From: Solwaraspora sp. WMMA2056 | GTDB taxonomy: Bacteria; Actinomycetota; Actinomycetes; Mycobacteriales; Micromonosporaceae | Assembly: GCF_030345095.1 (NCBI RefSeq) | Contig: NZ_CP128360.1 | Span: 4,402,001 to 4,466,000, forward strand | Length of the DNA stretch: 64,000 nucleotides | Direction of reading: 5' to 3' | Translations under genes and position numbers: made by a program | Notes under the pieces: model-generated | Told to the model about the DNA's origin: nothing | The model's database searches: none | What the model saw: only the letters and a program-made list of their open reading frames with translations | Shown: positions 35,636 to 44,700 of the stretch, piece by piece | Layout of the letters: each line of letters starts with the position of its first letter | Position numbering within the stretch: the first letter of the stretch is position 1

Positions 35636-38600
35636 TCAGCCGACGCCGACGCGTTCGGGCAGGTCGTCGGGGAGCAACAGCCGCATCTCGTCGACGCTGG
35701 CCCCGGGCCGGGCCAGCAGCCGCCCGGCCTGCCGGGTCACCATGGCCTGCAGCAGCGTCCTGGCGTACCGGGCGTTGCCGAAGGTCTCGGTGCGGGGCAC
35801 CGCCGCGAAGTGGGCCCGCAGCGCGTCGAGCGTCGCAGGGGCGCACTCGTAGCCGTCCGCGCCGGCCGCCTGCGCCACGATCGTCACCAACTCGTCGTCG
35901 GAGTAGCTGTCGAAGGTGATGGTCCGGCTGAACCGTGACGCCAGCCCCGGGTTCGACGACAGGAACTGGCGCATCTGCGCCGAGTAGCCGGCGGCGATCA
36001 CCACCACGTCGTCGCGGTGGTCCTCCATCAGCTTCAGCAGTGTGTCCACCGCCTCCTGCCCGAAGTCGGCGACCGCGCCACCGGTGGAGGTCAACGTGTA
36101 CGCCTCGTCGATGAACAGCACCCCGCCCCGGGCGCGGTCGAACGCCTCCTGGGTCAGCTGTGCCGTCTGGCCGATGTAGCGGCCGACGATGTCGGCCCGC
36201 GCCACCTCGACCAGCTGCCCGGTCCGCAGCAGGCCCAGCGAGGTCAGCAGCTCACCGTAGAGCCGGGCGACGGTCGTCTTGCCGGTTCCGGGCGGCCCGG
36301 CGAACACCAGGTGGTTGTCGATCGACATCGCGGGCAGCCCGGCCGCGCGTCGCATCCGGGCCGCCGCGAGCAGGTTGACCAGGTCCTCGACGGCGTCCTT
36401 CACCCCACGCAGACCGATCATGCCGCGCAGCCGCTCGACCGGCCCGTCGGCGTCCGGCTGTCCCGTCGCGCCGTGGTGGTCGGCGACGTCCGGCGGCAGC
36501 AGGGTGGTCAGCTCGTCGCCGTCCACCTCGGGTTGCGCGGCGAGCCGGCCGGCCTGCCGGTCCACCATCTCCTCGAAGGTCCGTCGGGCGGTCCGGCCGT
36601 TGCCGAAGGTGCGGTCGCGCGGCATCCGGTCGAAGTGCGCCGCGAGCGTCTCGGCGGTGCCCGGCCCCAGCCGGTAGCGATGCTCTGCGGCGAGCTGACC
36701 GACGATCGTGACCATCTCGTCGCTGGTGTAGTTCTCGAACTCGATGGTCCGGCTGAACCGTGACGCCAACCCGGGATTCGACGCGGCGAACCGCCGCATG
36801 TCGTCGGAGTAGCCGGCGGCGATCACCACGACGTCGTCGCGGTGGTCCTCCATCAACTTCACCAGGGTGTCGACGGCCTCACGGCCGAAATCGTGCCCGC
36901 CGGCCGACTCCTGGGCAGTCAGGGTGTACGCCTCGTCGATGAACAGCACACCGCCGAGCGCGGTGGTGAACACGTCGGTCGTCTTGATCGCCGTACCGCC
37001 GATGACCTGGGCGACCAAATCGCCCCGGCCGACTTCGACGAGATGTCCGCTGCGCAGCACACCCAGCTCGGCGAGGATGCCGCCGTACAGCCGCGCGACC
37101 GTGGTCTTCCCGGTCCCGGGCGGGCCGGCGAAGATGACGTGGCGGCTGGTCGGCGGCACCGGCAGACCGGCGGCCCGCCGCCGCTGGGCCATCCGGTTGA
37201 GGTCCACGAGGCTGGTCAACTGCCGTTTCACGGTCGGCAGCCCCACCATGGCCTGCAACTGCCGCAGCGGGCTGCCGTCAGCGACGTCGCCGTGGTCACC
37301 TCCGCCGTCCGCGCCGGCCACCGTGCCGGAGTCGTTGTCGCGGTCCACGACGTTGTCGGCACTGACCCGGGCCGCGCCGACGGCCTCCCGTAGCCCCGCG
37401 CCCCGGTTACCGGTCAGCTGGCAGTCGGTCAACGTGACCGGCTCGGCGCTGTCGACCCGGACCCCGTCCCCGCTGTTCTCGCTGACGGTGCAGCCGGTGA
37501 GTGACGCCCGCGCCTGCCCGCCGACCTGCACCCCGTGCCGACGGTTACGCAGGCTACGGGACCGGTCCGCGACCAGCTGGGCCTGCTCCTCGGCGAGCAG
37601 CCCGTGACCACCCGACCGGGTCGTCTCGCAGTCGGTGACGGTCACCCGGGCCCGGCCACCGACCGACACGCCGTGCTGCGCCGCGTCGCGGATGGTGACG
37701 GCGGTCAGCCGGGGATGCGCCGTACCGGCCACCCGGACCCCGTCCGCCCCGACCTCGGTGATCTCGCCGCCCTCGACCCGGCCCTGGCCGGCGCCCTCGA
37801 TCAGCAGACCCGGGCCGTCGGTGCCGGTCAGCTGGCAGTCCCGCAGCAGGGGAGTGGCCGAATCGTCGACCCGCACCGCGGCTCCGGTGCCACGCTCGAC
37901 GGTCAACCGGTGCAGCTGCGGGTTCGCCCGTTCGAGTACCGCGACGCCGCAGCCGCCGGCCCGCCGTACGGTGAGGTCGGTCAGCACCGGTCCGGCCGCG
38001 CCCTTGACGAACAGTCCGTCCATGCGCGCCTCGGTGACCTCGCACCGGCTGAAGGTGCCCCGGGCCTGCTCCACCACACAGATGCCGTACCCGCCTGGCC
38101 GGTCCACCCGCAGCCCGTCGACGACCGGGTCGGAGACGTCGCCGACGACCACACCGTGGCTGCGGGTGTCGCTGACCTGGCAGTCGGTCAGTGTCACCCG
38201 GGACTTGCTGGTCACGTAGATGCCGACGTCGGTGTCCCGGACGGTGGTCCGCCGGATGCGGGTGGTGCACTGCTGCTCCAGGGCGATCGCCGGCTTGTCG
38301 GTCGCCGACACCTCGCAGTCCTCGATCAGCCCCCGGCCCTGCCCGTTGACGCAGATGCCGTTGCCCCGGGCGTCGCGCAGCACGCACCGGCGTACCACCG
38401 GGTCGCCGCGTTCGGCGATGACCAGGGCGGACGTGCCGACGTGCTCGACGACGCTGTCCTCCAGCACGCTGCCGGCCCCGGAGGTGTCGACGACACCGGC
38501 ACCTTCGGGATTGACGACCCGGCAGCCGCGCATCGCCACCGCTCCCTGGTTGGCGGCCAGGACCGCCGTCCAGCCGGCACCGGCGACCTCGCAGTCGTCG

Positions 38601-38908
38601 ACCTCCACCTGCCCGCGCAGCACCTCCAGGGTCGCGGCCTCGGCGTCCTGACCCTGCAGGACCAGACCGGCCAGCTTGACCGCCTCGCCCAGCACCCGGA
38701 TCACGGGCCCGGTACGGGTGGTGATCCGCACCGAACCACGGCCGTCGGTGGCGGTGATGGTGACCACCGTGGTCACGGTCAGGCGTTCGTCGTACTGACC
38801 GGGTGCGACCGTGATCAGCGCGCCGGGTTGGGCCGCGCGCAGAGCATCGGAGATCGTGCGATGGCCCCCGGGGCGGGACGGGTCGACCGTCAGCACCTGG
38901 CGCGTCAC
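35636..38908 (-). CDS. Parallel beta-helix protein fused to tandem EccA/CbxX-type AAA+ ATPases
   Basis: A 1090-residue fusion. Residues 1 to about 520 are right-handed parallel beta-helix repeats of the pectate-lyase/NosD type, with the recurrent pattern (LTDCQVSDTRSHGVVVGD, VTVTDCETTRSGGHGLLAEE) about every 23 residues. They open with a DPSRPGGHRTISDALRAA cap. Two EccA/CbxX-type AAA+ domains follow. Walker A is GPPGTGKTT near residues 593 and 868, each followed by FIDEAYTL (Walker B), NPGLASRFSRTI with the arginine finger, and FGNxRxARRTF (sensor 2). EccA in ESX systems is a cytosolic ATPase that handles PE/PPE-type substrates. Here the TPR part of EccA appears to be replaced by the beta-helix. 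No signal peptide is seen. Confidence 0.85.
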   Translation of the reverse strand: MTRQVLTVDPSRPGGHRTISDALRAAQPGALITVAPGQYDERLTVTTVVTITATDGRGSVRITTRTGPVIRVLGEAVKLAGLVLQGQDAEAATLEVLRGQVEVDDCEVAGAGWTAVLAANQGAVAMRGCRVVNPEGAGVVDTSGAGSVLEDSVVEHVGTSALVIAERGDPVVRRCVLRDARGNGICVNGQGRGLIEDCEVSATDKPAIALEQQCTTRIRRTTVRDTDVGIYVTSKSRVTLTDCQVSDTRSHGVVVGDVSDPVVDGLRVDRPGGYGICVVEQARGTFSRCEVTEARMDGLFVKGAAGPVLTDLTVRRAGGCGVAVLERANPQLHRLTVERGTGAAVRVDDSATPLLRDCQLTGTDGPGLLIEGAGQGRVEGGEITEVGADGVRVAGTAHPRLTAVTIRDAAQHGVSVGGRARVTVTDCETTRSGGHGLLAEEQAQLVADRSRSLRNRRHGVQVGGQARASLTGCTVSENSGDGVRVDSAEPVTLTDCQLTGNRGAGLREAVGAARVSADNVVDRDNDSGTVAGADGGGDHGDVADGSPLRQLQAMVGLPTVKRQLTSLVDLNRMAQRRRAAGLPVPPTSRHVIFAGPPGTGKTTVARLYGGILAELGVLRSGHLVEVGRGDLVAQVIGGTAIKTTDVFTTALGGVLFIDEAYTLTAQESAGGHDFGREAVDTLVKLMEDHRDDVVVIAAGYSDDMRRFAASNPGLASRFSRTIEFENYTSDEMVTIVGQLAAEHRYRLGPGTAETLAAHFDRMPRDRTFGNGRTARRTFEEMVDRQAGRLAAQPEVDGDELTTLLPPDVADHHGATGQPDADGPVERLRGMIGLRGVKDAVEDLVNLLAAARMRRAAGLPAMSIDNHLVFAGPPGTGKTTVARLYGELLTSLGLLRTGQLVEVARADIVGRYIGQTAQLTQEAFDRARGGVLFIDEAYTLTSTGGAVADFGQEAVDTLLKLMEDHRDDVVVIAAGYSAQMRQFLSSNPGLASRFSRTITFDSYSDDELVTIVAQAAGADGYECAPATLDALRAHFAAVPRTETFGNARYARTLLQAMVTRQAGRLLARPGASVDEMRLLLPDDLPERVGVG

Positions 38909-39169
38909 GCGGGCATCGCCGTCCCGTCGAGTTGTGAGGACCGGACGCCATATGGTGGCCCCGACGTCGCGGACCGAATCTGTCGAACCTGACTTCGCGC
39001 ACAGGATACTCCAGGGGTGTCGGCGGGCCCGACGGCGTGGTCGGCAACGCTGGGGTGGTCACTAGTAATCGGGGTACGGGACCGCGCCACCCTGGCCTGG
39101 GCGGCGGGGCAGGCCGTACCGTGCGGCGTGCGGGGACCGTACGATGCTGTTTCGTCCTAAGGAGTGGCT

Positions 39170-39463
39170 GTGGCCGACATCCACCTGAACCACCCGGGCC
39201 TGAGCCAGGCCATCGACGACATGGTGCAGGCGACGGGACAGATGCGAAACGCCATGCAGCAGCTCATGCAGGGCCTCGTTCCGTTCGAGCAGACCTTCGA
39301 CGCCGACGGTTCCCGTCCGCAGTGGGACGCGTTCAAGCTGGCCGTGGCGCAGGCTGACGAGCAGATGCAGAACTCGTTCGGCAAGGGCGCGATGGCGCTG
39401 GGCGAGATGCAGAACATCCACATCGACTCCGACCGGCGCAGCACCAACATCCTGGGCGGCTGA
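39170..39463 (+). CDS. ESAT-6-like (WXG100-type) small secreted protein
   Basis: A 97-residue helical-hairpin protein without a signal peptide. The first helix has LSQAIDDMVQATGQMRNAMQQL. The turn contains DGSRPQWDAFKLAVAQAD, with Trp in the position of the WXG motif but lacking the Gly, and the second helix continues to GEMQNIHI. The size and layout match Esx proteins exported by type VII systems. GTG at 39,170 has AAGGAG upstream; a GTG 6 bases earlier overlaps that site. The stop overlaps the start of the YbaB-like gene (TGATGA). Confidence 0.75.
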   Translation: MADIHLNHPGLSQAIDDMVQATGQMRNAMQQLMQGLVPFEQTFDADGSRPQWDAFKLAVAQADEQMQNSFGKGAMALGEMQNIHIDSDRRSTNILGG

Positions 39464-39864
39464 TGACCTCCGCGTGGGACGCCCGGATCCAGCAGGGCAT
39501 GGCGGAGGTCCGCCGCTATCAGGAGGAGCTGGCGCAGATGCAGCGGTCGCTGCAGGAGCGCAGCGCCTCGGTGACCACTGCGGACCGGGCGCTGACAGTG
39601 GTCGTCGGCGCGCAGGGTGAGCTGAAGGAGATCGACTTTCACGGCGCCGCGTACCGGTCGATGGCCGGATCCGATCTGGCCAGAGCGATCCTCGGGGCCT
39701 ACCAACAGGCCCGGACGAAGATGACGGCCGAGACCGACCAGGTGGTGCGTTCGTTCGTCGAACGCGGCACCGGCATCCGGGACACGATGGTCGGCGACAA
39801 TCCTTTGGAAGATCTGCTCGGCCCGATCCGTCAGGCCGCCCGGGACATCGGCAAACTCGACTGA
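39463..39864 (+). CDS. YbaB/EbfC-like protein of type VII locus
   Basis: A 133-residue protein with the YbaB/EbfC layout: a long N-terminal helix (MAEVRRYQEELAQMQRSLQE), a short beta-hairpin (LTVVVGAQGELKEIDFHGAAY), and C-terminal helices (ARAILGAYQQARTKMTAET). Classic YbaB proteins bind DNA at nucleoids. Copies inside actinobacterial type VII loci are common and are more likely to work as partners of the Esx protein encoded just before, with which this gene overlaps. That role is inference. Confidence 0.75.
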   Translation: MTSAWDARIQQGMAEVRRYQEELAQMQRSLQERSASVTTADRALTVVVGAQGELKEIDFHGAAYRSMAGSDLARAILGAYQQARTKMTAETDQVVRSFVERGTGIRDTMVGDNPLEDLLGPIRQAARDIGKLD

Positions 39865-39880
39865 CCGGAGTCAGCCGGGT

Positions 39881-40504
39881 TCAGCCACGGGCACCGGGCC
39901 GGGGGCCACTGTCGCGTACCGCGTCGGGCGCGACCCGCGGCGGCCACTGTCCGTCGTCGAGCACCCTGAGCGCATAGGCGCGGGCCACCAGCGCCGGCCG
40001 GTTGGCCGCATGCAGCCGACGCAGCAGCGCGGCGACGTGGTACTCCACGCCCTGCGGGCTCAGGTGCAGCGCCGCCGCCAGTTCGGCAGTGGACGCGCCG
40101 GCGGCCACCCCCTCCAGCACCCGGGCCCCGCTACGACGGAGCAGCGCGATCGTGGTGAGTCGGCCGGCCATCGCCCCGCCGCCCGGCCGGTCCAGCGTCG
40201 CCGGGCGGGAGAAGTACGGGCGCGTACCGGAGCGCAACGCCTCGAAACGCTGCGGAACTCGGCCCGGTGGCGGGGGTGCAGCAGATCGGCGAAGGGCCAG
40301 CCGTGCACCTCGGTCGGCTTCCGGCGCAGCTGCCCCACGAACGTCGGTGACAGGTGGACCACCCGGCCGTCGGCGTCGAGTTGGGTCAGCCGGCCGCCCT
40401 CGGCGTGCACGAGCGGGCTGAACAGGTCGGAAGATGGGCTGTAGGAGACCCAGACCGAACACAGCGAGTCGGTCCGTCACCTCCGGAACCGGCGTCAAGG
40501 TCAA
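39881..40504 (-). pseudogene. Frameshifted PAS-LuxR-type transcriptional regulator
   Basis: The C-terminal half reads as a LuxR-type helix-turn-helix (RVLEGVAAGASTAELAAALH, then LSPQGVEYHVAALLRRL). The matching PAS-like sensor half (LTQLDADGRVVHLSPTFVGQ, then KPTEVHGWPFADLLHPRHR) lies just upstream but in another frame. The join is at about 40,248-40,255: adding one base in CCGCAGCG restores continuity from HRAEF to QRFEALRSG. A second compensating shift near 40,470 would connect the PAS part to the start region (TLTPVPEVTD). As it stands the gene cannot make a whole regulator. Either it is decaying or the assembly has single-base errors here; the neighbouring plus-strand gene is also shifted. 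Confidence 0.7.
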
Positions 40505-40541
40505 GCAGAAGGGCTGGTCCGGGCAGTACGCCGCCGGCCTG

Positions 40542-41288
40542 ATGCGCTACGTGGAACCGCTGCCGCGGCCGACCACGCATGGGACGCCGCCGCCCGGGAC
40601 GCGACGCCGGCGTCCGGTCCGCTGCGTGACGCGGTGGTCGCCGCCCGTCGTGCCCGTGACGCGGCGATCGCGGCCGCACCAGCGGACCGCGCGGCGGCCG
40701 ACGAGCGTTGGCGCGGCGCTGCGGATCTGCTGGTACGGGTACTGGCCCCGGCGGCCGGCCCGGTCGACGCGTCGGCCTCGTCCACCGCACCGGATCCCCT
40801 GGTCGCGCAGGCCTGGGCTGTGCTGCGGACGGCACAACCGGCCATCGACGCTCACCGGGCGCATGCCGATGCCGGTGCCGCGCTCGCCGACGCTCGCCGG
40901 GAGCTGGCCGCCGATCCCCGCGAGGCCGCCTGGCGGCAGTTGCGTCAGTGGGCCGGCGAGCTGGGTGCCATCCTGACCGCACCATCGTCCACTCCGGCGC
41001 GGCCGGGGTCGACCACCCCGGCGACCAGGTTGACGCTGAGGCGGCACCTGCGCGCGCAGCCACCAGCGGCGGGCCAGCTCACCGGCGTGGCCGCCGTCCG
41101 GCAGGCGGTCGACCTGGTCCTGGATGGGCGGCTACCGGAGGCGGTGGCACTGGCACGCATCCTGCGGGTGCCGCCATCGGACCGGGTGTCGGGCGTGGAG
41201 CTGATCGGTCGGGTTGGCGACCCGCCATCCCGAGCATGCGGTCGCGCTGCGTCAGGTCGCGGAAGTCATCGTCGCCTGTCGGAGCTGA
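40542..41288 (+). pseudogene. Frameshifted Ala-rich gene, function unknown
   Basis: The main frame encodes an Ala/Arg-rich helical stretch (AAAADHAWDAAARDATPASG, VVAARRARDAAIAAAPADRA, then VRQAVDLVLDGRLPEAVALA) and stays open back to about 40,445, but has no in-frame start before GTG 40,634. An ATG at 40,542 would join after a one-base change. Near the end, reading the other frame after about 41,228 gives a natural continuation (HPEHAVALRQVAEVIVACRS, stop at 41,286-41,288), which implies one extra C in GACCCGCC. The product is unrecognised. Its location between Esx-type genes suggests a former type VII accessory protein. Confidence 0.5.
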
Positions 41289-41461
41289 CCAGCGGGCGGA
41301 TCACTCCGTGGGCAGGGCCTGCTCGACGGGGTCTGCCAGGCCAAGTCTAGGGAAATGTCCATGGCGACAGCCGGCGGCGGTCTGCAGGGTTGACCATGCA
41401 GAGTTGTCCTAGCGCTGCCGGGTGGGCGTGCGGTGGCGCGGGGATTGCCGGGGGGAGTCGC

Positions 41462-41773
41462 GTGTCCGAGCTTGTAGTACCCAGCGATCTGCGGTTGCGG
41501 TTCGCCCGGTTCGGCCAGGCCGAGCAGGTGTTGGGGCGACTCGGTGAGACGATCGAGCAGATCCACGACCTCAATCTCGCGGGTGCGGGCAGCACCTCCG
41601 ACGAGATCGCGCAGACCTATCGGTCCAAGGTGGATGGCCCGACGGACAACCTGAAGGTCCTCGTCACGCGGGTCCGTGGGGTGCTGATGATGACCGACGA
41701 GGGTGGTCAGCAGGCCAGCGAAACGTTCGCCCAGGGTGAAGTGGAAGCAGGGAACCAGGGCCGGCGCTGGTGA
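41462..41773 (+). CDS. Small helical type VII-associated protein
   Basis: A 103-residue helical protein without signal peptide or membrane segment: LRLRFARFGQAEQVLGRLGE in helix one, then DEIAQTYRSKVDGPTDNLKV and LMMTDEGGQQASETF in helix two. Its size, helical hairpin character and position 26 bases before the giant protein gene fit an Esx-like partner or chaperone for that protein, which is inference. The GTG at 41,462 has GGGGGGAG upstream, and a possible -35 (TTGACC) lies near 41,389. Confidence 0.6.
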   Translation: MSELVVPSDLRLRFARFGQAEQVLGRLGETIEQIHDLNLAGAGSTSDEIAQTYRSKVDGPTDNLKVLVTRVRGVLMMTDEGGQQASETFAQGEVEAGNQGRRW

Positions 41774-41799
41774 GTCCACCGCCGGCAGCGGGGTGAGCT

Positions 41800-44700
41800 G
41801 TGGCGATCCAGCCCTCCGAGGAGATCAACAACCTCTTCATGGTCCTCACCGGCTCGCGCATGCCGGACATCAACGAGGACATGCTGCGTACCGTGCAGGA
41901 CCTCTATCTCGGGGTGTCTCTCGACCTCGGTGAGCTGCAGGCCCATGTCGAGTTCCTGGTGGTCGGCGTCCGCAGGTCCTTCGACGGTCAGGCAGCCGAA
42001 GCCTTCGCCATGCACATGGAGCAGTTCGTCTCCGGTGACGTCTCGGTGCTGGAAGGAGCCGCCGAGCAGGCACGGGCACTCGCCGCGTTCGCCGGCGAGG
42101 TCGCCACCGAAGCCGAGTACATGAAACTCATGATCATCGCCGAGCTGATCGTGCTGCTCTTCGAGATCGCGATCGCCGTGGCGATGTCCTACGTCAGCTT
42201 CGGCCTGTCCACGGCCCTGCTGCCGATCAAGTTCGCCATCACCCGGATGCTGGTGCGGCTGGGGATGCAGCGCCTGATCATGCGGATCGTCTCGTCACCG
42301 CTGTTCAAGACCGTCGTCAACACCCCCTGGTTCAAGTCGTTCGTCAATTCGCCCTGGTTCAAGACCGCTGCCCAGGGCGTGTTCATCCACGGCCCGATCG
42401 GCGGCGTCATCGAACTCGGCATGTCGGGCGGGGTACAGGACTACCAGATCAAGAAGGGCCACCGGAAGGACGTCAACGGCAAACATCTGTCGTCGTCGTT
42501 CATCAGTGGCTACTTCTCGGAGATGTTCCAGCACTTCATCACCGCCAACCTGCTGCGCAAGCTCCTTCCGACACCCCGGCCGGGACGCGACGGACCGGGC
42601 AGGTTCGACCTCGACCCGCCTGGCGGCGGCCCCGGCCGGGGCGCAGGCGTCTTCACCGAAAAATCGCCGCCGCCGGTGGGGCGCGGCGGTGCCGGTGACG
42701 GTTCGCGGGAAAAGGGTGGCCCGGACACCGGCCCCGGCCGTACCGGCGGCCCGGACGGGCGGACCGCAGGTGGCCCGTCACCGACGCGCCACCTCCGGCT
42801 GCCGATCGTCCTCACCTCTGTCGCCATCGGCACCGCCATCGGCGAGACGATCGGCGAAGTGATATCCGGTGCCGCCGTGTACGGCAGGGTCGACATCGAC
42901 CCCGAGATGCCCGGCCTCGCCGCCGGCGCCGCAGCGATCCAGACCATCACCGAGCTGAAGCTGGCCCAGCCGCTGGGCAACTGGCTCGGCCGGTTGAGCT
43001 TCGGACCGCCGCCGGTCGTCACCTCCGGTCCCGGTGGTGTGCCGCCCGGTACCGCGCCGCCGACCAACTCCTCGCCACCGCCTGCCCAAGGCCAGCCGGC
43101 GACCGAGAAGCACGGGAGTACGCCGCCCGAGGCCCGGCCGGTCGACGCCCCGACCCCGGAGCGGGCCGACCGCCCCGGCCCGCTGGACCGCCCCGGCCCG
43201 CTGGACCGCCCCGGCCCGCTGGACCGCCCCGGACCGGAGCCGATCGCCTCCGGTCCGGTGCCCCGACCGCCGGTGGTCAGTGCCTCGGCCGTCGACCCCC
43301 TCGCTCCGGTGATCTCCCCGCCGTCGGTCGGCGCGGTGGTCCCCCCGCCGTCGGCCGGCCCGGTGCCGACCGTGCCGACCACGGTGACCTCGGACGTGAC
43401 GGTGTCGCCACCCACCCCGGTCGGGCCGGCACCGGCGGAAATCGCCCCTCCGCCGGAGCAGACGGCGGACGCGCGGCAACCGCGTGACAGCGCTGCCCCA
43501 CCCGTACCCGTCCAGCCAGAGCCGCCACCGCCACCGCCACCGTCGGCGCCGCCCGCCCCGCCACGGGTCGTGCCGCCGCCGACGCCCGCCGACGACCCCG
43601 CCTGGGCGGCGGCCCGTGCCGAGGCGAGCGTCGGCGTACGCGAACACTTCTGGGGTGATCCCGCGCACCAGCTCGGACCCGATGGCGACCAACGGCTCGT
43701 CGTGCGGTCCGGCTTCGACGTCCGCCGGGTGTTCCACGAGGGTCAGTGGTTCACCGACCTCGAGGTACGGGTGTGGATCAACGACACGACCGGGGTCGGG
43801 CCGGCTGGTATCGACGCGATCCACCAGCGGTTGGCGGCCGGGGTGCACGAGTACGTCAACAGCGCCGGCAACCTGATCGGCAACGGCGACCAGGTGCACG
43901 TCACCGTGCTGCGCGCCGACTCGCCGCAGAGCGCGCACCAGGTCGTCGACCTGGTCGAGCGGGACCAACAGATGCATCAGTACGCGTGGTGGGCCGACGC
44001 GCAGGGGGAGTACTACACCCACGAACTCATGCACCAACTGGGCCTGCGCGACGACCGGTCCGGCACCGGTTCGATCCCGGGCAGCCTGCTCGGTGACTTC
44101 ACCGCGCCCAAGCCCACCGAGGACGGTACGGCGACCCCGGCCGACAACTGGCACCTCTGGCGCGACGGCGGGCTGCGACAGCGTCACCTGGACCTGCTCG
44201 AGCGGCTCATCGGCCCGGTCGGCACCGACGGCGGCTACCACGGCGTGGACCGGCCGGTCCGGCCGGTCGCCAACGAACACGCCCCCCGGGCACCGGGCCA
44301 GACGTCGGCCGGCCCGCACCGGCCGGCGACGACGTCGAACGACACCACCCCGGTCGTCGGGCGGGCAGGGCCGGGCCGCCAGCGTCCGGAGGTGCCGACG
44401 GATGCTGGTCCAGAGGTGTCGACCGTGCCACAGCGGCCTGTGACGACCAGCGACGCCGAGTCTGACAGCGTTTCGGACCTCGGAGGGGACGACCTCGACG
44501 CCGCCGGTCGGGCCAGTGACCACGGCGACGCGGACCGCGCGGTCAGGCTCCCGGTACCGCTGATGTCGAGTGACCTACCAGTGGCTGGTGACGACGAGCG
44601 CAGCGGACCGGAGCGCTCGACCGAACCGGCCGTCGAAGGACCGTACGACTTTCCGGACGACCTGCCGCTGGCCCACCTCTTCGCTGAGCCACCGCCTGGT

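Noticed and set aside
43168-43239. Short direct repeats that could be taken for a CRISPR array
   Set aside because: Units are contiguous 18-mers without spacers, in frame, and encode a DRPGPL linker.
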